This document shows, one piece after another, positions 8,624 to 15,328 of a DNA stretch of 64,000 bases (position 1 is the stretch's first letter; every line of letters starts with the position of its first letter). Both the position numbers and the translations under genes were made by a program. This DNA comes from CATQHW01 sp965243545 (GTDB lineage Bacteria; Spirochaetota; Spirochaetia; SZUA-6; Bin103). The notes below the pieces were generated by a model. It saw nothing but the letters and a program-made list of their open reading frames with translations, did not search any database and was not told where the DNA came from. The stretch is from the NCBI GenBank assembly GCA_965243545.1, contig OZ251573.1, positions 1,736,001 to 1,800,000 on the forward strand. Reading direction: 5' to 3'.

Positions 8624-10143
8624 TCGACGTGGCGCCCGTCCGCGTGGTGCTTATGGCCGTCGCGCTGTCGGCCGCCGCCGCGGCGGCCGGGCAGACGCTC
8701 GACCCCGGCGCCGCGCTCGCGGACGCGAAGGCGGCGTTTGCGCGCGGCGACTACGCCGGCGCGCTGGGGGTGGTGCGGACCATGCGCATCCGGGCGCCCA
8801 ACAGCCGGCAGCTGCCGGAAGCGCTGCTGCTCGCCGCCCGCGCGGCGCTGGCCAGCGAGCCGTTTCGCGCCCGCTTCTTTCTGGACACCGCGCGGTCCCA
8901 CCCGCAGACCACCGACGAGGTCCGCTTCGAGGCCGCGGTGACGGCCGCCGAGCTGGCGCGGCGGGACCGGCTGCTGCGGCAGGCGCTGCAGGAGCTGCAG
9001 GACGCGTTGCGCGTGCCGCCGTCCGGCGTCTCGCAGCTGCGCCTCGACCAGGTGCGGATACAAGCGGCCGAGCTGGCGCTCTACGAGCTGGAGGAGCTGC
9101 CGGTCGCCGCCTATCTGGCGGAGCAGATCGCCGAGCCGGAGGCGCTGGAAGCGGCGTTGCGGCGCACCTATGACCGGCTGATCCGGGACGTGCTGTGGAG
9201 CACGATCACCCCCGACGTGCTCGGGTTGCCGGACGCCAACGTCTCGGTGATCACCGTGGACGCCGACGACGTCTGGATCGGCACCTACAACGGCGGCGCG
9301 TCGCGCTATTCGCAGAGCACGGGTATCGCCCGCCGGTTCACCGGCGTCAGCACCGGCGGCGAGCTGTCCGATACGATCCGGGCGATCGCCGTCGACGCCG
9401 ACTGGGTGTGGATCGGCACCTACGAGGGCCTGTCGGTCTATTCCAAGGCAACCAGCCGGCTGTGGAGGATCGAACACTTCGGCGCGCCGGGCGGCCGGCG
9501 GCCGGCGATCGGCGTCGTGTCGCTGGAAACCCTCGACCGCGGCGTCGCGGCCGGCACGCTCGGCCGGGGGCTATGGCTTGCCGACGACCCGGACGGGGAG
9601 TGGAGCCGGGTGCGGGACAACGACCTGCTGGGGCCGTTCGTGACCGCGCTCCGCCGCAGCGGCTCGACGCTGTACGTCGGCACGCAGGATCGGGGCGTCG
9701 CGGTGATGGACCTGGACACCCAACGGCTGCGCCGGGTCGACAGCCTGTGGGCGGCCGGCGTAAAGAACGTGCGGGCGTTGGCGGTCGATGACGCCGGGAG
9801 CCTCTGGATCGGCACCTACGGCAACGGGCTGTATCGGTGGGAGCCGGACAGCGGCGCGATCGTCCGCTATTCGACCAGCGCCGGCACGCTGGCCGACGAC
9901 TTCGTGCTGGCCGCCGCCGCCACGCCGGACGCGGTCCTGTTCGGCACCTTCGGCGGCGGCGCGTACCGGCACTCGGTGGAAACGGGGGAGTGGACGCACT
10001 TCGATCTGGACAACGGTCTGACGTCGATGGAGATCAGCTCGCTGGCGCACGCCGCCCCGTACACGTACTTCGGCACCCTCGGCCAAGGCGTGGCCGTGCG
10101 CGCCGAATCGCTGCAGTACGCTGCCGGCGCGGCTCCCTACTGA
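8620..10143 (+). CDS. Exported beta-propeller protein (two-component-regulator-propeller type repeats)
   Basis: This is a 507-residue protein with a hydrophobic signal-like N-terminus (VVLMAVALSAAAAAAG) and a likely cut before QTLDPG, so it is probably periplasmic. Residues about 25-180 are helical and TPR-like (FARGDYAGALGVVRTMRI). From about residue 200 come six or so blades with the Reg_prop pattern: DDVWIGTYNGGASRYS, DWVWIGTYEGLSVYS, STLYVGTQDRGVAVMD, GSLWIGTYGNGLYRWE and DAVLFGTFGGGAYRHS. Such propellers are usually sensor domains of hybrid kinases; here no kinase is attached. The start is uncertain: TTG at 8620 overlapping pnp, GTG at 8629 or 8644, or ATG at 8653. Its place before lptF/lptG suggests an envelope role, but the function is unknown. 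Confidence 0.7.
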   Translation: MIDVAPVRVVLMAVALSAAAAAAGQTLDPGAALADAKAAFARGDYAGALGVVRTMRIRAPNSRQLPEALLLAARAALASEPFRARFFLDTARSHPQTTDEVRFEAAVTAAELARRDRLLRQALQELQDALRVPPSGVSQLRLDQVRIQAAELALYELEELPVAAYLAEQIAEPEALEAALRRTYDRLIRDVLWSTITPDVLGLPDANVSVITVDADDVWIGTYNGGASRYSQSTGIARRFTGVSTGGELSDTIRAIAVDADWVWIGTYEGLSVYSKATSRLWRIEHFGAPGGRRPAIGVVSLETLDRGVAAGTLGRGLWLADDPDGEWSRVRDNDLLGPFVTALRRSGSTLYVGTQDRGVAVMDLDTQRLRRVDSLWAAGVKNVRALAVDDAGSLWIGTYGNGLYRWEPDSGAIVRYSTSAGTLADDFVLAAAATPDAVLFGTFGGGAYRHSVETGEWTHFDLDNGLTSMEISSLAHAAPYTYFGTLGQGVAVRAESLQYAAGAAPY

Positions 10144-10186
10144 CGGTCGGCCGTCGCCAGGGGTCGGCCGGGCCGCGGGCCGCGCG

Positions 10187-11476
10187 TTGAGGGGATCGGT
10201 GCTCGGCGGCGTGTTGGCGCGCTACGTGGCGCGCGAGTTCCTGTACGCGTTTCTGGTCGCCTTCTGTTTCTTCTTCTTCGTGTTCGTGGTCAACGTGCTG
10301 CTGGTCACCGCGGAGGAGATCTTCGCCAACGAGGTGCCGATCGGCGAGGTGGCGCGCATGACTCTGTTCTCCACGCCGCTGATCATCTTCTTTTCGGCGC
10401 CGTTCGGGACGCTGCTGGGGGCGCTGATGGCGGTGAGCCGGCTGTCGGCCGACAACGAGATCATGGCCGTGATGGCGGCCGGCATCTCCCTGCCGCGCCT
10501 GTTTCTGCCGCTGGCGGCCGCCGGCGCGGTGCTGACCGCGCTGACGTTTCTGGCCAACGACGTCCTGGTGCCGGCCAGCACCATCGAGTTCAACCGCGCC
10601 TACCGGCGCATGATGGTGACCAATCCGTCGGTCGAGCTGGAGGCGTTCACGGTCGAGCGCTATCAGGAGACGACGATCGTGACCGGTCCGATCGACGGCG
10701 GCGCGATGTTGATGCCGATGATCCTGGACCGGACGGCGGCGGGTGAGGAGCGTCTGATCGTCGCCGACCGCGCCTCCCTGGGCGCCAGCTCCGTTCAGGA
10801 CGGCGTGATTTCCCTCCACCTGCAGGACGTCTTCTCGCACGTGTCCGAGGTCGACGGGGCCGACCACGAGTACTCGCGCGCCGACTCCATGGACTACCAC
10901 ATACTGCTGCGCGACATCAGCCCGTCGTTGACGGTCGCCGGCCCGCGCGAGATGAGCTCGGTCGACCTGTGGGGCGAGATAGCGGACATGCGGTTGCGGC
11001 TCAGCACCGCCGACGCCGAGCGCGCCGAGGAGCAGGCGGCCGAACGGTATCGTCTGATCGGGGAGGTGGCCGCCGCCGAGGAGACCGCCGCGGCCGACCC
11101 GGCGCGCCTGGCCGGGGAGCGCGCTCGACTGGCCGGCGCCGCCGCCCGCCTGGAGCGGGATTCGCGGGGCATCGCGTCGGAGCGCGACCTGCACCGCTAT
11201 CTGATGGAGTTCCATCGGAAGTTCGCGCTGCCGGTCGCGTGTCTGGCGTTCGTGGGCCTGGCGCTGCCGTGCGGTCTGCTGGCGCGCCGGTCCGGCCGCA
11301 CGTTCGGCTTCCTGGTCGGCATAGGCGTCTGCTTTCTCTACTGGTCACTGCTGATACTCGGCGAGTCGAACGGCTGGCGCGCCGGCGTCGCGGCGGCTGC
11401 GCCGGCGTGGCTCCCCAATGCCGTGGTGCTGGCCGCCGCGGGGGTGGTCGCCGCGGCGGTCCGCCGCTCGCGATGA
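10187..11476 (+). CDS. lptF: LptF/LptG-family LPS export permease (first of pair)
   Basis: This 429-residue inner-membrane protein starts with ARYVAREFLYAFLVAFCFFFFVFVVNVLL, the typical first helix of YjgP/YjgQ proteins. Two more helices follow (FSAPFGTLLGALMAVSRLSADNEIMAVMAAGIS is the conserved coupling-helix region). Then come a periplasmic beta-jellyroll segment and three C-terminal helices (FALPVACLAFVGLALPCGLLARRSGRTFGFLVG). LptF and LptG move lipopolysaccharide out of the inner membrane with the ATPase LptB. At 429 residues it is longer than the usual 360. The extra length is an Ala/Glu/Arg-rich helical stretch around residues 265-330. The start is TTG 10187 or GTG 10199. It overlaps the next gene by ATGA. 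Confidence 0.88.
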   Translation: MRGSVLGGVLARYVAREFLYAFLVAFCFFFFVFVVNVLLVTAEEIFANEVPIGEVARMTLFSTPLIIFFSAPFGTLLGALMAVSRLSADNEIMAVMAAGISLPRLFLPLAAAGAVLTALTFLANDVLVPASTIEFNRAYRRMMVTNPSVELEAFTVERYQETTIVTGPIDGGAMLMPMILDRTAAGEERLIVADRASLGASSVQDGVISLHLQDVFSHVSEVDGADHEYSRADSMDYHILLRDISPSLTVAGPREMSSVDLWGEIADMRLRLSTADAERAEEQAAERYRLIGEVAAAEETAAADPARLAGERARLAGAAARLERDSRGIASERDLHRYLMEFHRKFALPVACLAFVGLALPCGLLARRSGRTFGFLVGIGVCFLYWSLLILGESNGWRAGVAAAAPAWLPNAVVLAAAGVVAAAVRRSR

Positions 11477-12549
11477 ACATCCTGCCGCGCATGCTGATCC
11501 GCGCCGTCCTGCCGGTGTTCGCGGCGGCCGCGGCGCTGTTCGTGATGATCCTGTTGATGGTCGACCTGTCGTCCAAGCTGTCGAGTTTCACGACGTACCG
11601 GGTCGGCATCGACCGGATCCTGCTCATCGCCTGGCTCTACACCCCGACGGCGGTCCGGTACGCCGTGCCGATCGCCCTGCTGTTCGCCATCACCTATACG
11701 ATCGGGACGATCCATGCCCGCAACGAGCTGATCGCCGTGCTCGGCGCCGGCGTCGGGTTGCGCCGTTTCATCAGCCCGCTGCTGCTGATCGGCGTGATCG
11801 CCTGCCCGGCCCTGCTGCTGTTCGACGAATGGGTCGGCGTTCCCGCGTTGCGCGCGTATCACCGGGAGTACCGGGATGCGGTCGATCGGCCGGTGTCGCT
11901 CAGCAACTCGGACATCACGGTGATGGACGCCGGCGGGCGCCGCGTCTACCGCGCCGACTACTACGACGACCGCGAAGGGACGCTGGAAGGGCTGGCGGTG
12001 ATCGAGCGCACCGCCGACGGCCGCTTCGTCGGCCGCACCGACGCGGAGCGCGCCGAGTGGACGGACGGCCGCTGGGTGCTCTACGGCGTCCGCCGCTACC
12101 GCTGGGACGCGGCCGGGCAGCGGTTGACCCGGGACGAGGTGGCGGAACTGCCCGACGAACGCATCTCCGCTCCGGACGCCTTTCGGGAGGAGTCGCGCGA
12201 AGTGGCCGAGATGACGTTGCGCGACGGGCTGGCGTGGGTGCGGACCCTGCGCCGCACCGGCCGGCCGTACCGGTCCGCGCAGACCGACGTGTACGCCAAG
12301 GCCGGGTTCGCCGCCACGCCGCTGGTGGTGTCGGTGATCGCCGCGGCGGTCGGCGGCGTGCTGCGGCGCAACGTGCTGCTGGCCAGCATGTTGATCGCCC
12401 TGGGCGCCTCGGTCGGCTACTTCGTGGTGCAGATGGTGGCCCACATCCTGGCCAAGAGCGACGTGATACCGCCGTTGCTCGGCGCGTCGCTGTCCGCTCT
12501 GGTGTTCCTGACCCTCGGGTCGGCCCTGCTGCGGCGGGCGCGCACGTGA
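11473..12549 (+). CDS. lptG: LptF/LptG-family LPS export permease (second of pair)
   Basis: This 358-residue partner of the preceding permease has the same fold: a first helix (MLIRAVLPVFAAAAALFVMILLMVDL), FTTYRVGIDRILLIAWLYTPTAVRYAVPIALLFAITYTIG, the conserved ARNELIAVLGAGVGLRRF coupling region, a soluble periplasmic domain, and C-terminal helices (KAGFAATPLVVSVIAAAVGG). Its ATG overlaps the lptF stop (ATGA), so the two are probably translated together in equal amounts. Which of the two is functionally LptF or LptG cannot be settled from sequence alone. Its own stop overlaps the GTG of tgt. Confidence 0.86.
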   Translation: MNILPRMLIRAVLPVFAAAAALFVMILLMVDLSSKLSSFTTYRVGIDRILLIAWLYTPTAVRYAVPIALLFAITYTIGTIHARNELIAVLGAGVGLRRFISPLLLIGVIACPALLLFDEWVGVPALRAYHREYRDAVDRPVSLSNSDITVMDAGGRRVYRADYYDDREGTLEGLAVIERTADGRFVGRTDAERAEWTDGRWVLYGVRRYRWDAAGQRLTRDEVAELPDERISAPDAFREESREVAEMTLRDGLAWVRTLRRTGRPYRSAQTDVYAKAGFAATPLVVSVIAAAVGGVLRRNVLLASMLIALGASVGYFVVQMVAHILAKSDVIPPLLGASLSALVFLTLGSALLRRART

Positions 12550-13682
12550 GCTTCCGGGTCACGGCCCGCGACCCGCTCACCGCGGCGCGGACGGCGGCGT
12601 TGCGCCTGCCGGGCGGCGAGGTGCGTACGCCCGCGTTCATGCCGGTCGGCACCAACGCTTCGGTCAAGGCTATCTGGCCGCGCGATCTGACCGCGCTCGG
12701 CTACCGGATGATCCTGGCCAACTCGTACCATCTCTATCTGCGTCCCGGCGCCAGCGAGGTGGCGCGGCTCGGCGGGCTGCACCGCTTCATGGCGTGGACG
12801 GGCAATCTGCTCACCGACTCCGGCGGGTTCCAGATCTTCTCGCTGGCGGGGTTGCGCGCGGTCGACGATGACGGCGTCTCCTTCCGGTCGCACCTGGACG
12901 GATCGCTCCACCGGTTGACGCCGGAATCGGTCGTGGGCGTGCAGGCCGAACTCGGCAGCGACGTCATGATGCCCCTCGACGTCTGCGCGCCGGCCGGCGT
13001 CGACCACGCGGCCGCCGCCCATGCCGAGCAGGTGACCGCGCGCTGGGCGGCGCGCGCCGCCGCGTGTTGGCGCGCCGCCGGCGCCGGGCGCGGGCAGCTG
13101 TGGGGCATCGTGCAGGGCGGCCACTTCCCCGATCTGCGCGCCCGGTCGGCGGCGCGCATCGGCGATCTCGACCTGCCGGGCGCGGCCATCGGCGGCCTGT
13201 CGCTGGGGGAGTCCCCAGACCGCTTCGAGGCGACCGTCGCGCACACCGCGCCGTTGCTCGACCCGGCGCGTCCCCGCTACCTGATGGGGGTCGGCAGCCC
13301 CGACCTGATCCTGCGCGGCGTCGAGCACGGCGTCGACCTGTTCGATTCGGTCTATCCTACGCGCATCGCCCGCAACGCGCAGGCGCTCACCCACGCCGGC
13401 CCGCTGTCGTTGCGGACCGGCCGCGCGTCTCTGCGCGACGAGCCGCTCGACGCCGACTGCGCGTGCGCGGTCTGCGCGGCGCACAGCCGCGCCTACCTCC
13501 GCCACCTGTTCAAGGCGCGCGAGATCATGGCCGCGGTGCTTACCACGTATCACAACCTGGCGTTCCTGGCCGCCCTGATGGAGTCGGCGCGGCAGGCGAT
13601 CGACGCCGGCCGCTTCGGCGCCTTCAAGCGCGGCGCGCTGAGCCGTTATCGGCAGCGGCCCGGCGGCGGCGCCGGCTCGTGA
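12546..13682 (+). CDS. tgt: Queuine/preQ1 tRNA-guanine transglycosylase
   Basis: This 378-residue enzyme exchanges G34 of GUN tRNAs for preQ1. Diagnostic segments are TPAFMPVGTNASVKAI, ILANSYHLYLRPG, the catalytic-base region LTDSGGFQIFSL, GGLSLGESPDRF, and the nucleophile region LFDSVYPTRIARNA. The zinc site is CACAVC followed by a His further on (SRAYLRHLFKAREI). The start is a GTG overlapping the lptG stop (GTGA), and the stop overlaps the GTG of murJ in the same way. The usual Cys before VxPTR is Ser, a common variation. No other queuosine gene is in the window. Confidence 0.96.
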   Translation: MSFRVTARDPLTAARTAALRLPGGEVRTPAFMPVGTNASVKAIWPRDLTALGYRMILANSYHLYLRPGASEVARLGGLHRFMAWTGNLLTDSGGFQIFSLAGLRAVDDDGVSFRSHLDGSLHRLTPESVVGVQAELGSDVMMPLDVCAPAGVDHAAAAHAEQVTARWAARAAACWRAAGAGRGQLWGIVQGGHFPDLRARSAARIGDLDLPGAAIGGLSLGESPDRFEATVAHTAPLLDPARPRYLMGVGSPDLILRGVEHGVDLFDSVYPTRIARNAQALTHAGPLSLRTGRASLRDEPLDADCACAVCAAHSRAYLRHLFKAREIMAAVLTTYHNLAFLAALMESARQAIDAGRFGAFKRGALSRYRQRPGGGAGS

Positions 13683-15313
13683 GCGGCGGTACGGACCGGC
13701 GGGAACCGGGCGGAGCCGAGCCGAGCCGGACGGAACCAAGCCGGACGGAACCGGCTGAGGCTGAGGCTGCGGCCGAGGCGGCGGAAGGCGGCGCGACCGA
13801 ACGGACCGCCGCCGTGCTGATGATCTGCACGGCGGCCAGCCGGGTGCTCGGCTACCTGCGGCAGGCGCTGATCGCGGCCGCGTTCGGCGCCGGCGGTCAG
13901 GCCGACGTCTTCCACGCCCTGTTTCAGGTACCCAACAGCATGCGCCGGCTGCTGGCCGAGGGGGCGTTCTCGGCGGCTCTGGTCCCGGCCCTGGCCCGCG
14001 AGCGTACGCCGCAGGCGCAGGTCGAGCTGGTGCGGTCGGCGTTCGCGCTGCAGCTGGCCGTCTCCGTACCGGTGATCGGGCTGGCCGTGCTGGCCGCCGC
14101 TCCCATCACCCGCGTCCTGTTCGCCTTTCCCGAACCGGAACAGATGGCCGGCGCCGCCGGCCTGTTCCGGGTGATGATGCCGTACGCGGCGCTCACCGGC
14201 GGGGCCGCCGTGCTGATGGGCGCCCTGCACGCGCGCGGCGTGTTCGTGGTCCCGGCGCTCGCGCCGCTGTTGTTTTCGGCCGGCATGATCGCGTCGATCC
14301 TGGCGCTGGCGCGGCCGCTCGGCATCTATGCGGCGGGGGTGGGGGTGATCGCCGGCGGCCTGTTGCAGCTGCTGTTCCAGGCACCGAGTTTCCTGCGGCG
14401 CGGGTACCGTATGGCGCCGCGCCTGCGGTTCGATGATCGGGTCCGCGGAATCGTCCGCGCGTGGGGGCCGGCGGTCGCGTCCGCGCTGGTCTTCACGGTC
14501 ATGCAGGCGGTGGCGTACCGGCTGGCGAGCGGTCTGGCCGACGGCAGCGCCAGCGCGCTCAGCAACGCCGTGTTCTTCTACCAGCTGCCGCTCGGCGTGT
14601 TGTCGGTGTCGGTGGTGACCGCCGCCTTCCCCCGGCTGGCCGCGCTGGCCGCCGCCGGCCGGCAGGCCGAGCTGCGCCAGCGCACGACGGACGGCCTGGT
14701 GACGCTGGCCGCCCTGCTGACGCCGCCGGCGGTCGCCTTTCTGCTGCTCGGCGGCGCGGTCGTGCACGCCGGGCTGCAGCGGGGGCGCTTCGACGCGGAG
14801 GCGACCGCGCTCACCGCCGCGGTGCTGCGCGGCTTCGCGCTCGGACTGCCGAGCGTCGGCATATTCACCTTTCTGCAACGGCTCTGCTACGCGGTTGACG
14901 AACCCGGCCGGGCACTGCGGGCGGCGCTGGCGGTCGGCGTCATCGACGTCGGGCTGTCGTTGTGGTGGCAGCGGACGCTCGGCGTGACCGGCTTGGCGTT
15001 CGCCAACTCGGCGGCGTTCACGGCCGGAGCGCTGCTGCTGGCCCTGCCGTCGCGGCGCGTCGCCTGGCCGCAGCTCGGCAAGGGGGCGGCGCAGGTTGCG
15101 GCGGGAACCGCGCCGGCGGCGGTCCTCATGTGGATCGTTTCCCTGCGGCTGCCGGCGCCCGCGCAGGGCGCGGCGACCCCGTTGCAGACCGCGCTGCTGG
15201 CCGGGACCGCCGCTACGGCCGCGGCGCTGACGGTGGTGACCTACCGGCTGGCCGGTCTGCCGTTCGTGCGCAAGCTCACCGCGCGCCGCCGCGGCGCGTC
15301 CGCTCCGTCCTGA
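13679..15313 (+). CDS. murJ: Lipid II flippase MurJ
   Basis: This 544-residue MviN/MurJ family protein flips lipid II across the inner membrane for peptidoglycan synthesis. The core begins near residue 40 with AAVLMICTAASRVLGYLRQALIAAAFG. The family hallmark FHALFQVPNSMRRLLAEGAFSAALVPAL follows, then about 14 hydrophobic helices. Ahead of the core is a roughly 40-residue charged extension with short repeats (EPSRTEPSRTEPAEAEAAAEAA), encoded by a 15-base tandem repeat. The GTG start overlaps the tgt stop. The gene ends 15 nt from the convergent GreA-fusion gene. The N-terminal extension could mean that the true start is further in, but no better start is obvious. Confidence 0.93.
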   Translation: MSGGTDRREPGGAEPSRTEPSRTEPAEAEAAAEAAEGGATERTAAVLMICTAASRVLGYLRQALIAAAFGAGGQADVFHALFQVPNSMRRLLAEGAFSAALVPALARERTPQAQVELVRSAFALQLAVSVPVIGLAVLAAAPITRVLFAFPEPEQMAGAAGLFRVMMPYAALTGGAAVLMGALHARGVFVVPALAPLLFSAGMIASILALARPLGIYAAGVGVIAGGLLQLLFQAPSFLRRGYRMAPRLRFDDRVRGIVRAWGPAVASALVFTVMQAVAYRLASGLADGSASALSNAVFFYQLPLGVLSVSVVTAAFPRLAALAAAGRQAELRQRTTDGLVTLAALLTPPAVAFLLLGGAVVHAGLQRGRFDAEATALTAAVLRGFALGLPSVGIFTFLQRLCYAVDEPGRALRAALAVGVIDVGLSLWWQRTLGVTGLAFANSAAFTAGALLLALPSRRVAWPQLGKGAAQVAAGTAPAAVLMWIVSLRLPAPAQGAATPLQTALLAGTAATAAALTVVTYRLAGLPFVRKLTARRRGASAPS

Positions 15314-15328
15314 GCGGAACGGCGGGCG

